Assembly: GCA_019925795.1 (NCBI GenBank)
Contig: CM034300.1
Span: 69,109,021-69,173,020 of the forward strand
Direction: 5' to 3'
Source of the DNA: Dendrobium chrysotoxum
Lineage: Eukaryota; Streptophyta; Magnoliopsida; Asparagales; Orchidaceae
Length of the DNA stretch: 64,000 bases
Part shown: positions 1 through 12,467 of the stretch, piece by piece
How the letters are laid out: each line of letters starts with the position of its first letter
Position numbering within the stretch: position 1 is the stretch's first letter
Program-made: the position numbers and the translations under genes
The notes under the pieces: model-generated
The model's input: the letters and a program-made list of their open reading frames with translations, nothing else
What the model was told of the DNA's origin: nothing
The model's database searches: none

Positions 1-1600
1 TGGGTTGGTTTTATATAAATAAACCAAGATATCCCTATTGAATTAGCCTCTCAATTTCTTCTTTGTGTTGCATGCATGCTTCAATGATGTGTTCATCACT
101 TTGGTGGAAGTGATATATTTACTCTTACTTTTTTTTAGTTTGGTTAAATGGATTTAGCCACATAACAATTTCTTCATCTTAGATGATCATCAAGATATTA
201 GCACAACGTATGTTGAGCAATCTATACTTTTCTGGTCAAGGCTCACATCTTTGGTGCAATGATTGATGTTGGTCAGTCATGATTCAGCCTTTACTCCCAC
301 TTCTTTTGCTAGGATGTTTGATTAGCAATTCTTTGTGCATACTCACACTTGCTTGTGAGACACTCAAATGACTTTCGATGCATATTAATGCCCTTGTCGG
401 CTAAGACTTATGCTTTTACATGGTTGATCAAGTCAGTATATGGGTGGATAGTATCCTGCATTAACAATGAATAGAAAGGCCAATGACAAAGAACTCCCAA
501 GAAGACCCCTCTTAAAAGCTCAGATTTACTCTTGGGATTTGGTGAGCTTCAGAAGAGAACATCTAAAAGTACTCCTTGTTTGACTCCCCCTCATTTTGAT
601 GAATTCAAAAGAGGTGGGAAGACTCCATAGTGATATATGCTTTCATAAGGGTTAAACACCCCATCATAAAGAGTATATATTCAAAAGATTGAACCCTATT
701 GGATTGGGGTGTTAAATGATAGCTTTAAAAACTAAAATAAAGAGGGAGATGAATTCCACCCCTTAAGAGGAATTCCTCTTAGACTAAACATCATAGCTCT
801 TCACAGTGGAAATTATGAGGGGTGTCAAAAAGGCGATTGTCGGTGTAACGTAGGCTGGGAGGGCTACATAAGCTTGTGAGTATAGCTTTCCCTATTAAAG
901 GGATCGATGTCTTGTTGCGACAAAGAAGGAACCCGTGCTTGATTGTGAGGTAGATCTATACTAGTGTTCTAAACCTAAACAATCTATGTTGGTAGTTGAT
1001 CTTGAAAGAGGCAAGTCCCTTTGCACTACACTAGTGCTAGTTGTGGAGCCCCCTAGAAGCTAAAGAATTTTATTTTGAGATTCCAACATCTTATGAATGT
1101 GGTCTACCAAGAACAGACTTAACATGCCTTCACCATTAGGGTTATGCCTAACGGAGTAAAAAGAGACGAATGCCTGACATCCCTGATTTAAAGATTGGTA
1201 CCCTAAATGATAAGTGTTAAGAGCAGAACGCTCCATTATTATGTTTACTACATATATTGGCCATTGAATAGGCTTCCATAAGGCTTGCAAGTGGGATTGT
1301 TTCTATAGATGACACCAAACTATTGCATGTTAAAACATTCAAGATTGTTGAGTAAGTGAGTTTTTTGTTCTAGCTTTGCACAAATATCCCTCACATAAAC
1401 ATATAAATGAAAAATGCTTATGAGACACCATAGTTTTTACATGGAACCCATGAAGGGGAAATACCATGGGGATTTCCCGAGTTAAAATAATTTCACTAGG
1501 TGAGTATTGATTACAAAGAATCTCTCATCTCTAAATTAGAGAATGCGGGATTACAAGAGTGTATGTTACTCGCAAAGTTGTAGGGGATGAGAGGCCTTCA
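1..1600. other. Unclassified AT-rich sequence
   Basis: No gene is recognisable. Short open frames have no familiar domains. Around 580-610 there is a purine/pyrimidine tract (CCCCCTCATTTTGATGAATTC) resembling, on the minus strand, the polypurine tract of plant LTR retrotransposons, so part of this stretch may be an old element, but no paired LTR was found. Confidence 0.4.
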
Positions 1601-1619
1601 AACGATTGTGACAGAGTGA

Positions 1620-2180
1620 CTACATTTTGACAATGAAGGTTGGGTGGCAGCAAACCAACAATGGTGGTCCAATGATAGAAGTAGTATAATGATAGAGGCC
1701 AGGTATGGTGGTCAGATAGCGATAGTCCAACAAAGGCAGTGGTCCAACAATGGCGATCTGATGATGGTGGTGGCCTTATGATGGATGTTGGGCGGTGGCA
1801 GTTTAATGAAGGTGGTCGAGTAATGATGTTCAAGTGATAGTCCGACAACGACTCGTAAGCAATGGTCCAACAGTGGTTGTTAGACAGTGGTCCAACAAAC
1901 CGATGGTGTCCAACGATGATGATTTGATGTCAATCATTGAGCGATGGTCTGACAACGACAATCTTATAGTGGTTTAACAATAGTAATCAGGCGACAATCC
2001 GATGACAACAATTAAGTAATGATATGATGGTGTTAGTCAAACAATAGTTTGACCTAGTGGTGATGATCAAACGATGGTGGGCCGACAGCAATGGCCTAAT
2101 TATTATTATTATATGATGGTCCAACAACAAATGTTGGGCTATAGTTTAATGGTGGCAGTCGAACGCTGGTTTAGATTATA
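1620..2180. repeat. Degenerate minisatellite-like repeat (TGGTCCAACAATGG-type)
   Basis: Variants of a 12-15 bp word such as TGGTCCAACAATGG, TGGTCTGACAACG and TGGTCCGACAACG recur irregularly over about 550 bp. Open frames across it are compositional by-products. Unit boundaries are too degraded to count copies by eye. Confidence 0.55.
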
Positions 2181-2189
2181 AATCCATCT

Positions 2190-4856
2190 TTTAGCATTTA
2201 AGTATCTTAATGATGTCACAATTAAGCAATTTGTGGCTCGCTCGAATCATCCTATCAAGACATTTGATTAGTATCATTTGGCCCTCCAATTAAATGCTTA
2301 TTTTTTTCATTTATGCTTTATGTACTTGATCTGAGCTCATTTGGACTCGAATCGGAACACTTTTTATGCCCTTGGGCTCATCTTATCAAACTTATCATTT
2401 TAACTAAAAGTTTTATGAAATCAGAGTTCAGATAATCTAGAACTAATTTTTGAAAGCTTTTCTCTTCAATTTGCATCAAGATTAATGCCCAATCAAGCTG
2501 ATTTTTCTACGACGTATCAATTATAAATAACACGACATCAAATATTTTCCTTCATAAAAATCTTTGACGTATAAATCATCGATAATATGATTTATTTCCT
2601 AAATTTTGCAATGATAATTGATAGTTAATGTAATACCATACTCCACCTACAATTTTAATGGGGTCTTAATTAAATTCATTTTCAGTCTTTATCCTTTATC
2701 ATCTTTTTGCATAAGTTCCATTTTTTCTATGTTTTTAATATTTACTTGACGAGTACAATAGCAATTAATAAAACAGAGACTTGCATCTTGGATTTGTTAG
2801 GTAAAGAGTCTATGTCCTCATCAGCAGATTTGCTTAAGTTATGAATGCTTTATGATAGGAAATCCACCTTAAGCTTTCTTCATTTTTAGTTATTATTTGT
2901 GAAGCCTAAAATAGTTCTAAATTTATTCTTCAATTGCCAAAAGCCACTAATGACTATTTTTATATGATTTTAATCTATGTCATATCAGAACTTGTAAGAC
3001 TTAACAAAGCAATCTAATTGGTTGCTTAAAGCAAGCTACTCAATGTATGTTATGATCTTTTAGTTGTTGAAGGGATTTATATATGTAGTATAACACTCTT
3101 AATTGAATATTCAAGTCAAATAAAGTAATCAAACTAGGTTTATCGCCTTCATTTCATTTAGAATCACTCAATTTGATTTTAGGCTTCGTTTGAGACAACT
3201 TTCTTATTGTTTTATAAAACTGCTGTAAAGAAAGTAACTTTTAAAAGCTGTTGTAGAAAGCAGCTTCCTAGATCATCATTAAGAGTCAAGATCCAGGTAG
3301 ACTCATGTGAGATTCAACTTCCTTTCAAATTTGATAAATTTATCAGACATTTTGATCTAAAAAAAAGAATCCCCTCAAACTATCATTGTTCAATCTTTTG
3401 GTCCTATATTCCTTATGGAGAATGAGTAGCCAAGAAAAAGGAAGAAAATGAGAAGGAACTTGTTATTCACCTTCACCAATATCTAGAAATCTATTATGAT
3501 AATATAGATCAAATTTGTATTTATGGAAATCCCATCTTTTATTTGTATATAAAGCATGTAAATGTTGATTACAACAAGTTCAAAATAAGATAATATGGTT
3601 TGACGTTTTGTTTGAAATGACTGCAACTTTTTATAAAGATAATTGTATAATTATTGTGATGAAAGTAACTTTTTTAAAAGTTATTGTAAAAAATAACTTC
3701 CTAGTATATAAATTTCTTAAAAGCAATGAGAAAACAGTAGCTAAATGAAATAATGATTATTATCTAATAAGCAAAGCAACGAAAAAGTCATCCAAAAAAA
3801 GTCCCTAAATTTCAACTTAGGGTAAACTATGAGATGCTCACTAAATCACTTCTACATACTCTTAATAAGGAATATCAAATTTTGAATATTAAATATCAAA
3901 ATTAGACTTTCTAAGTAAAGTTTCCTCTTGAGAGGGCATGTAAAAGAATAAATTTATTTAATTATTTCCCTTATATATAAAAATTCTCTTTAATTATTAG
4001 ATATGTATTGAATTGACTTGTCATGACAAAATCATCATAACTTATATGAATCAAATCATTTATCTTGTTATATAATTTGTTGATTCAATAAAAAAGTCAA
4101 AACTATCATTCAAACATCCATACATGATAGAAGATGATATTGTCCTCTTCCTATTCTGCTTTTTCAACACTTCATAGTACATAAATATTAAAGTTTTTGA
4201 TATAAAGGGAATATGTCAATATATAAAAAAATATTTATCTAAAATTGATAAAAAAAATGATATAAATTAAAAATTATTTCAACAAAAATACAATATTTTT
4301 TAAAGATAATTTAAAATTTTTATAGTTTATACATTTTTTTATTTTGAAATAAATATTTTTAATTGATATATTTATATAAGAAAAAAAAATTCCTCTTGAA
4401 GTGACTTAGCACATCTCTTTCCAAACAACCAAATAAGTCAAAGTGATCACATAAAGGAGCCCCATTGTGGGATTAGAATATGATGTCATCCATTTTGCCA
4501 TTATGAACAAATATGCTAATATAAAACAATTCATAGTGGAATCACTATAGCATACAAAACTATTGAAAATTCAAGATTTTCTTTTCTTAGGGGAAAGTTA
4601 AGGGACTTCCTTTTATGAATAAAGGTATAGACCCTACTAATAAACTCATATTTATAATGGATATTTTTATTCATATGGGCCATATTAACAACCAAAGATA
4701 TGAAAAGTTTTATTTACAATGCCAAAAAATAAAAGAAACTTTTGACTTTATATGATTTATAATGTATATAATCTACATAATCATATAAATATATCATTTT
4801 TTTTTCTTACAAAAAAAATGTTCGAATGTTATTTTCAAACAAAATTATCCTTGAGA
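2190..4856. other. AT-rich spacer without a gene, with decayed MITE-like pieces
   Basis: No coding signal. Two stretches (about 3183-3270 and 3605-3770) carry the words CTTCGTTTGAGACAACTTTC and AAGCAATGAGAAAACAG, which match the termini of the TAA-flanked MITE family seen at 8.4-10.2 kb and 39-40 kb. They look like decayed or rearranged copies; ends could not be fixed. Confidence 0.4.
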
Positions 4857-5519
4857 TGATAATATAAGAGAAAATTGCCCTTCATCGTGGCTAAGATCTT
4901 CCTTGAAAGTTCATCGCCAAGGTTTGTGCCAATCACACTCAAGAGATCCTTTATTTGGTTAGAAGAAAATACGAGTGAAGAACTCAAAAAATAATTCTTC
5001 ATTCCATAATCAAGTGCTTAGCATTACAAGAAACTTCCTATTTATAGAAATAAGAGGGAGAGACCAAAATATACAAACCTATTAACAAATATTTACCTAC
5101 CAACATTACTATACTTATCATTAGTAACACACCTACAATCACACTTATCACCATCATCATATCTATCATCATTATCACGCATATCATTACACATACTATC
5201 ATTACTACATATACCATTATTATCATACTTATCACTAGTCCTAGTAATATAAAATACCTTCATGAGCAATGGCACAAGAAATAGCCTAATACCATTATCA
5301 ATCCTAAGAACTTAAAATCTATTCATGAACCATCATATAAGAAATGATCATATATATATATATATATACCTAAAATTATAATATCATAATACAAAGGCTC
5401 GACAATAATATATAAAGACTCCAAAGCACAAAAATAAAACTACAACACCTCATCAAAAATAAAAGCACTCATGTGTATCTCATGTGTGTTACATAAGATT
5501 TAAGATGTATCCTACATCA
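4857..5519 (-). repeat. LTR-like repeat, copy 1
   Basis: Starts TGATAATATAAG and ends CCTACATCA, so the ends form a short TGAT/ATCA inverted repeat typical of LTRs. It shares long colinear similarity with 7364-8030 (words ACTCAAGAGATCCTT, GGGAGAGACCAAAATATA, ATAATACAAAGGCTC and others). Read on the minus strand, a purine tract (ATTGGGGAGGA) lies immediately upstream of its first base, as expected for a polypurine tract before a 3' LTR. No TSD was found. Confidence 0.5.
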
Positions 5520-5520
5520 T

Positions 5521-5680
5521 CCTCCCCAATTTGAAGGAATTCGATAATGTTGATTGAAGCCCGAGTATGATTGAGATGATAAGAAAATGTCACAACATCT
5601 CTAAATCATTCATAACCCTCCCCAATTTGAAGGAATTCAACAATGTTGAATGAGGCTCAAATATGATTGAGATGATAAGA
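5521..5680. repeat. Two-copy tandem repeat, 96-bp period
   Basis: The word CCTCCCCAATTTGAAGGAATTC starts at 5521 and again at 5617, followed in each copy by similar sequence ending GAGATGATAAG. It duplicates the putative polypurine-tract region next to LTR-like copy 1. Confidence 0.6.
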
Positions 5681-5689
5681 TATCTCCAT

Positions 5690-6660
5690 TGAATAAATGA
5701 TTTACAAGTTTTTCTCTTGGTGCTCAAGCTTGATTTTTTTAAATGATAGATGTTCAAGTTTGATTTATGTTTAGCTTATAATCAGCACGTATCGTACTTA
5801 TGAGTAAAAAAGTTGCTTGTATAAGATAATACATGAGCCTTATCGAAGTATTAAGGAGCTTTGCTTTCAAGATATTCATTAGATTAAGAAATAAGTTTTA
5901 GCGAGCTTACTACTGAACAAAACATCGAGCATTATCGAGCCCTTTAATGAACATATAGATCGAGCTTTCTCGAGCCCATAAATGAGCCAGTCTATCAGGC
6001 AATTTGGAGTTTAAAAATGAGTAGTTTGTCGAGCCCAAAAAATAATAATGTTAATGGACGAGCTTTTTAATAAACAATCAAAACAAACAATCTAGCAAAC
6101 ATCAACGAGTACCTCTTGAGCATGAACAAATTCAATCTAATGAAAGCATAATATAAAAAAAAATATATATTTTTTATGAGACAAAAATCATTTATCATAA
6201 TAAATTACATTATGATTTACTCTAACTAATATATTTTATAATATTTAAATAGTTTAAAATTTTATAATTAATGATTCTTATTATTAAATTAAACATTCAT
6301 ATTAGGTTCATCATTTTCATAATGAGATTTAATCAAGCTCCATATCGAACATTAATCAAATTTCTTAAGGAGTTTGTTCATGAGCTCGACATCAAATATG
6401 AATCAAACATCTTAACAAGCTTCATATCGAGCTTATCATAAGCTTTAAATGATATTATTCATAGATATAAACGAGTCAAACAAATAATTGTTCAAGCTTA
6501 TTTATTTAACTATTGAGTATTTGAAGAAAAACATTCAAACTTGTTTGATTACTTAATCAAACAATCATGAACGAGCTATAATCGAGCCGAGCCATATGAA
6601 GCTCATTAAACGCTCAGTTCGTTTACAACCATATTCAGATTCTTGACTTCTGTTTTATTA
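5690..6660. repeat. Degenerate GAGC(T)-rich dispersed repeat
   Basis: Words such as TCGAGCTT, CGAGCCCA, GAGCTCGAC and CGAGCCGAGCC occur repeatedly, giving a pattern common in plant dispersed repeats of unsettled class. A shorter stretch of the same character lies at 46330-46480. No gene seen. Confidence 0.4.
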
Positions 6661-6688
6661 TTATTAGTTGATGATAAAGTGGAACGTG

Positions 6689-6793
6689 TTGTTTTTTATT
6701 ATTATTGAATGAGAATTTGACTCTTAATATGACACAATACAGAAAAAATATTCATGTAGCCAACTCCATGTGGTGGGATAAAGACTTGTTATA
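6689..6793 (+). mobile_element. RTE-type LINE, 105-bp 3' fragment with perfect TSD
   Basis: Translates near its middle to ENLTLNMTQYRKNIHVA, matching the C-terminus of the LINE reverse transcriptase at 15.1 kb (ENLTFNRTQWRKRIHVA), followed by the family's 3' end (TGGTGGGATAAAG). It is flanked by a perfect 19-bp duplication, GATGATAAAGTGGAACGTG, at 6670-6688 and 6794-6812. This is a severely 5'-truncated insertion. Confidence 0.9.
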
Positions 6794-6812
6794 GATGATA
6801 AAGTGGAACGTG

Positions 6813-7363
6813 AAAAATTTTCATGAATTATAAGGACAATAATGAGATAATAAGATTCGACATGTTGAATCTAGTTTGATCGAATATGAACTCGATTATG
6901 GACTGAAATAAGCTTACACTTAGTGGATTCAACCTTGATATAAGCTGAAAGTGCTTAGTCAATTTTTTATTTTGAATTTTTGGCTCATGATAATCTCAAA
7001 TGTATAGCTAGATCTAAAAGCATATTCTTGGGAAAGAGGACAAAATGAATAACTAACAAATCTTGTTTTATATTCTTGGAAAGGTTGTGATGAATAGCTA
7101 GCAAACCTAACTATGCATCTTGAGGACATTGCACATTTATTTATGATATGATTTTTATGAGTTAAATATATATATATTTTAACCATTTATTCAACCCAAA
7201 ATTTACTATGTTATATCTAACTAATAGTTTGATTAACATAAGTGATTATAAATTCAAATAAAGATGATATTTTTGTATAAGAGCAAGTGATACATAAGAT
7301 AAGTTGATATTATAAATAAAGAACAATAAAAACATAATAAAAAAGAAACATCAATTTAATCGA
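6813..7363. other. AT-rich spacer
   Basis: No gene, RNA gene or repeat family was recognised here. Confidence 0.4.
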
Positions 7364-8030
7364 TGATAAGGAATATTACCTTCACAAGCAACACTTTATC
7401 GTGGTTGTGATCTTCCTTCATTAAAAGTTTAGGGTTTAGGGTCATGCCACTTACACTCAAGAGATCCTTCTGCTTGAGTGGAAGATAACACAAGAGGAGT
7501 AAAAATTTCAAGAAATAATACATCATTTTATAATCGGGTGCTTAACCTTACAAGAAACTCTCTATTTATATAAATAAATGGGAGAGACCAAAATATATAC
7601 ATCTATCTCTAAATTCAAGCATACAACCAAACTTTTAGCTATCATCATCGTCATACATGTCATCATTATCATACATATCATTATTACCATACCTATCATC
7701 ATCACTACAACTACAATCAAACTTACCATCATTATCATACATATCATCACTATTACATCTATCATATATATAATCATTGTCACAAATCTTAATAATATAA
7801 AATCCTTTCATGGGCCATGACTAATAAATGAACCAATAGTATCATCAATCCTACCATTATAAAATCCATTTATATGTCATGACATGAAAAATAACCCTAT
7901 AAATAAAATTCTAAAAATACAATATCATGGTACAAAGGCTCAATAATAATACAACAACTCAAATACATTAAAATAAAACTACACCATCTCATTATATATA
8001 TAAACACTCATACATACTCTATAGGTACTA
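7364..8030 (-). repeat. LTR-like repeat, copy 2
   Basis: Diverged copy of 4857-5519 in the same orientation, starting TGATAAGGAATA. The shared order of blocks runs through a CAT/ATC-rich microsatellite-like middle to AATAAAACTACA. The right end diverges from copy 1 and is approximate. No primer-binding site was seen beside it, so the pair may be two LTRs of one decayed element or two independent insertions. Confidence 0.45.
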
Positions 8031-8404
8031 AACATGCAATCAAAACAATTATAACACAACAAATTATAACTTTGTCCCTAAATGTTTGTAGTGAATGCTA
8101 TATATAACCTTTTTTGCAGTCTCATTTTTATATTTGATTGTTTTTATTATAAAATATGAAAAAATACATTCATGATTTAAAATTCAAATAATTATCTAAG
8201 ATGCTTTCACAAACATCAATTGATATACAATAAAAGTGAGAAAGAAAATAATAATAAGAAAGAATAGAAGGAGAATGAGAATTTTTCCCTTCTTATTTAG
8301 TTAAGTATATGTAATTTTATATTTGTATAAGGATCATGAAATATCTACTTAAAAAATCTCTCTAAAACACAAAAGAATATGTGTTTGATTGCTATACATT
8401 TTAA

Positions 8405-8535
8405 GGTTTCATTTGGAATAGCTTTCTTACTGCTTTCTAAAACAACTATTTTGTACAAAAATTTTTGGTTCAAAAAGTTTCCAAATTAAAAAATTACTTT
8501 AAAAAATAATAAGAAAGCTATCTCAGACAAAACTT
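8405..8535. mobile_element. Fold-back MITE (Tourist-like), TAA-flanked
   Basis: Begins GGTTTCATTTGGAATAGC and ends with its approximate inverse (GCTATCTCAGACAAAACTT). TAA precedes it and TAG follows, consistent with a mutated 3-bp duplication. Internal TTGTACAAAAATTTTTGG is family-typical. Confidence 0.7.
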
Positions 8536-8628
8536 TAGTTTCATATAATCAAAGATATAGATGGGCTACTCATATGGTAAAGATTCATGCATTAATTTAG
8601 GATTTTTTTTAAATACCAGTAAGATTAA

Positions 8629-8757
8629 AGTTTCATTTGGGACAATTTTCTTATTATTTTTAAAGCAATTTTTTAGTACAAAAATTTGTTAAACTAAAAA
8701 ATTTTGTACTAAAAAACTGCTTTAAAAAGCAATGAGAAAGTTATCTCAATCAAAGCC
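8629..8757. mobile_element. Fold-back MITE (Tourist-like), TAA TSD
   Basis: Begins AGTTTCATTTGGGAC and ends CTCAATCAAAGCC; the two halves are near-inverse (TTAGTACAAAAATT / AATTTTGTACTAA). TAA at 8626-8628 and 8758-8760 forms the target duplication expected for PIF/Harbinger-related MITEs. Confidence 0.8.
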
Positions 8758-8989
8758 TAAGATTACCTCAATCTATCATAATCACTAAATCTATAAACTA
8801 ACAACAAATTGCTAACTGGTCAACCTCTAGACTTGGTCTCATCACACATTATCTAGAGTTGGTAAAGCTCAACTAATTCATTGGTCCTCTCCTTGCTCTT
8901 TTGGAACAAGGAGATTAGATGATTACCTCTCTATCCACTTGACACATATATAGAGAGGAGTCAATAAATGATTTGACACAATCCCAATT

Positions 8990-9310
8990 TCAAAAATTTA
9001 GATTCGAGTTGACCCGATAAAATTTTAGATCGAATTCAGAACTAAAATCTTAAATCAATAAAATTTCAGGTCGAGTTCAAATTAACTTGGGGATCCAGCT
9101 ATGACTAGAATCTGACCTGATTACTTTTCGGGTTCAGCTTAAATGGATAGCGTTCGAGTAAAACGGGTCCTATTGATCCAAAAAAAATGCATGATCTATA
9201 TAATAAATAGGCTAAACATATCAAATTCGAGTCAGGTGAGTTTAGGTAAAGCGAATCATGATTGAATATGATCCATCAACCTAAATAGTTATTTAAATGG
9301 CTTTGATTCT
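8990..9310. repeat. Dispersed repeat with GACCCGA/CGGGTT words
   Basis: Contains recurrent words such as GTTGACCCGATAAAATTT, AATCTGACCTGATT and TTTTCGGGTTCAG, a composition typical of a common plant dispersed repeat. No ends were found; class not assigned. Confidence 0.3.
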
Positions 9311-9531
9311 TATAGAACCATGGGAGTAAGCCTACCAAGGGATATGAGTTAACCCTAAATGATAATTAGTTGGATATCAACTCACCTTGCCAACAAAGAA
9401 ACTAATCCAATATCAACTTATCACATCATTTCATCACAAGGATATTTATCGAAATATAAATCATAGAATTTAAAGCAATAAGGAGAGACCTTAATACAAT
9501 AAATTTTTTAATGTATAAGGTAATGATTTAA

Positions 9532-9629
9532 GCTTCATTTGAGATAACTTTCTTATTGCTTTATAAAATAAATTTTATATTAAAAAATTACTTTATGAAA
9601 CGGAAAAAAAATTATCACATACGAAACCT
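9532..9629. mobile_element. Fold-back MITE (Tourist-like), TAA TSD
   Basis: Starts GCTTCATTTGAGATAACTTT and ends CATACGAAACCT, with TAA at 9529-9531 and 9630-9632. Shortest copy in the window; the middle has lost part of the hairpin. Confidence 0.75.
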
Positions 9630-9998
9630 TAAATACACATACGTCTCCTTCATCATAAGTTTCTTAGCTTTACATAGTCTATAATTTATGAATCGAAAAA
9701 GATGTTTCATCTTCTTCGCACGTTAAAAAGCCAAATTTAAAAGACTGCACAGAGAAGCTACTTCAATATCACTTTCAAATATTTAACAATACTCCTCCCT
9801 TTCATGAAAATGTAGTTTTTTTTTTTAAATATAAAATACATCTCTTTAAAATATATTAAAATAATATGAATTGTCATACTATTCTCTCCCTCTTAAACTA
9901 TTCTACCTGATATTGATAATGTTAAAAAGAAATTTAAAATGCAAATATAACAAGAAAATATAATATTGAAAGCTAAAAGGAAACATATAAATGCAACA

Positions 9999-10037
9999 AT
10001 ATATATATATAGATATATATATATATATATATATATA
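9999..10037. repeat. (AT)n microsatellite
   Basis: Nearly uninterrupted AT dinucleotide run with one G interruption. Confidence 0.9.
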
Positions 10038-10104
10038 CATCAAACAAAATAATTCCTAATATAATTAAATTCAAATGTCCAGCAAAATGTTTTAAAGAGG
10101 CTTA

Positions 10105-10211
10105 GATTTTATTTAAGATAATTTTCTTACTGTTTTATAGCGCAACTTTCTACTCAAAATTATTTTAAAAGCAACGAAAAAACAGTAATAAAAAATTGTC
10201 ACAACGAGAAA
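10105..10211. mobile_element. Fold-back MITE (Tourist-like), degraded
   Basis: Starts GATTTTATTTAAGATAATTT after TTA and ends near ACAACGAGAAAT. Recognisable from family words (TTTTCTTACTGTTTTATAG, AAAAGCAACGAAAAAACAG). Ends are less certain than in the other copies. Confidence 0.55.
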
Positions 10212-10580
10212 TTATTACGAGGGAACACCAAACTCCAGGGTCCAATCAAATGCGCCATGTCACCCAACATACAACTGTGTATTGGTTCAGTACACAGCTA
10301 TGTATCAAAACACAGCTGTGTATTGATGATGTGGCATAATTTTTTTCACAAACAAAGCCTTAGATCCCATTAAGGACGAAGACAAGCAGGCAACAAGCTC
10401 TTGGTTCCTTCTAAATAAAAGAAGGAAAAAAAAAATTAAAATAATGAAATGTAATAAGCCAAGGAATAAAATTTGGGAAGGAACAAAGATATAAAGGAAA
10501 TATGGATGCAAGGAAGGACAATACAACGAAGAGGCCCAGAAAAAGAGAAGAAACACTAAATTAATCTCACAAGGAACCAT

Positions 10581-10593
10581 TGCTCTGATATCA
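10581..10593 (-). other. Possible retrotransposon primer-binding site
   Basis: On the minus strand this reads TGATATCAGAGCA, close to the TGGTATCAGAGC primer-binding site used by plant LTR elements with initiator-Met tRNA. A TGATGG start (10597) next to it could be the inner end of an LTR lying to the right. No second LTR was found, so this is at most a remnant. Confidence 0.4.
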
Positions 10594-11036
10594 AATTGAT
10601 GGAGGGTAAAAAATGAGAAATTATAATATCATCTTAATATAAGGACTATCAAATCCTAAATAACAAGAAGACCATCAAACCCTAACTATCACATTGCTAA
10701 CAAAATAATCTACTCATTCTATAAAAATATGAGATTCAACGCATAATCAAACGATTATTAGTTAAGCAAGCAAGACAAATGAACTTTGTAGAAAGTTTTA
10801 GTATGCAAACTGTAATAATTAATCATATCAGTATGCATAAAATATTCATTTTAAAAAACAAGGTATACCAAATATATGTAAAACAAAAACTCGAATATAT
10901 AGAATATATGTAAATAAAAAATACAGAATAATTTTAGTATATATGCTGATTGGGGAATATTATTTTGCTGAGATCGCAAGTTTCAATAATATCGGTCTTC
11001 TTTCTAGCAGGAAAAACATGTTTTTTAACTAAACTT

Positions 11037-11717
11037 GGGAGCATTTTGGCTGCAAGTATTTAGAAATAAAAGATGATTTAATTGCATTGTAAATTAAATG
11101 CAATTTATTTAAAATTAAGATATTCTTCTTTGTGTTTGATTGGAATAAAAAAAACAGGAAACAGGCAACAGAGTTCCAAGGGACAAGGATGGACGATGGG
11201 GTTGACAACAATGGTGTCTTCACGTGGAAGGAGAAAACCAAATGGCAGGCATCACACCTATGTTGCCTTCAAGTAGAAAGAGTGCACTCGATGGTAGACT
11301 CAACGCTTCGTTAGATCAAGGATCAAAGAGGCAGCAAACTCGACGAGCTTCACACAAAGAAGTCACAATCATGGGTGGTGAGCAAGAGCTTATTGGGGGA
11401 AGACACTGAAGGGCTTGCGACGAGAACTCATTGCAACTAGCATCAACGCAATCGCAATGGGGGCTCCATGTGGAAAGCATCGATGCCATCACAAAAATAG
11501 CTCATCATGGGAGAGTTTACAATAGGGGACATCACAGATGCAATCGCAAAAGTAACTCATCATGAGAGAGTTTACAATGGGGGGGCATTGGATTGAGGAG
11601 ATCACGACGTGATGTATTTGAAATTCGTTCAATTTGAGTTAATTTCAAATAGACTCAAAATAACCTACTTATATTTTGAATACAGTGCACTCAAAATACT
11701 TGCAAACAAAAAACCCC
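11037..11717. mobile_element. Candidate non-autonomous PIF/Harbinger-like element with GC-richer core
   Basis: The left end GGGAGCATTTTGGCTGCAAG and the inverse of the right end (GGGGTTTTTTGTTTGCAAG) are imperfect terminal inverted repeats resembling those of the element at 15068-18305. The core (11160-11590) is GC-richer and contains a partial tandem repeat (CTCATCATG.GAGAGTTTACAAT twice, about 66 bp apart). A matching 3-bp TSD was not seen (TTA on the right, CTT on the left), so the call is tentative. Confidence 0.4.
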
Positions 11718-12467
11718 TTAATTCCTCTGAATGCCCAATCCTCAATGCAAAATACAATACCACTAGATGGAAACTTACTTACCAAAGGCTTCAGATTGTT
11801 TTGTCAATATTACAAAAGATTCAACCAAGAATCACATAAACATTTTTAGCCTGACTGATTTATTGAGGGTTATAGTGGCAAAGATCAAGAGAATTATGGC
11901 TTTTTTTTATTAAATAAAATTAAAATACATGCATTTTAAAAACATAGTGTAGAATAAACACTTTATCTTACTTTGATTTTGCACCAAACACTTGAAAAAT
12001 GAAAAATTAGAAGTCTTAAATACCTTGTACTGTATATGCCTAATACTTACAATCAAACAGCCCACTACAAAAATATTATGCATCATGCTTCTAAAGCTGG
12101 GGAGGCCCACCCAAGACTATAGTGATGAACTACTTGAGATATTACATCCATACAAATAAAGGAACTGAATGAAACTATCAGAACTCTGATAACTGACTTA
12201 CTACTCGACAGCAGAAAACAACAATGCACACTATCAATATTCCAAAAGAAATAAGCTGTTACAAAAAGCTTCAAAGAAGTAGAGCTCGTGCGATGATTTC
12301 AAGTAAAGAAAATTTTATTTGAAATAATGATTAGATGAGCATCAGATAGCTGAATGACCAATCGCTAGCAAAGCATATAAGAGGCAGAAATAGTTACCTT
12401 AAAAAGAGGCCCTTCATCCATAGGCAGCAATAGCAATATCTTGTAGAGAACTGAAAGAGAAAAATTA
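11718..12467 (-). other. S15 gene 3' region, possible 3'UTR intron
   Basis: Lies downstream of the S15 stop codon on the minus strand. A good donor-like site (AAG/GTAACT) sits near 12396-12401 in minus orientation, so the 3' UTR may be spliced. No other gene is visible. Confidence 0.35.

Noticed and set aside
1531..1848. His/Pro/Ser-rich 105-codon frame on minus
   Set aside because: Spans the degenerate minisatellite at 1620-2180 and has no domain.
5038..5275. Met/Ile-rich frames (and 7562-7820)
   Set aside because: Products of ATC/CAT microsatellite-like sequence in the LTR-like repeats.
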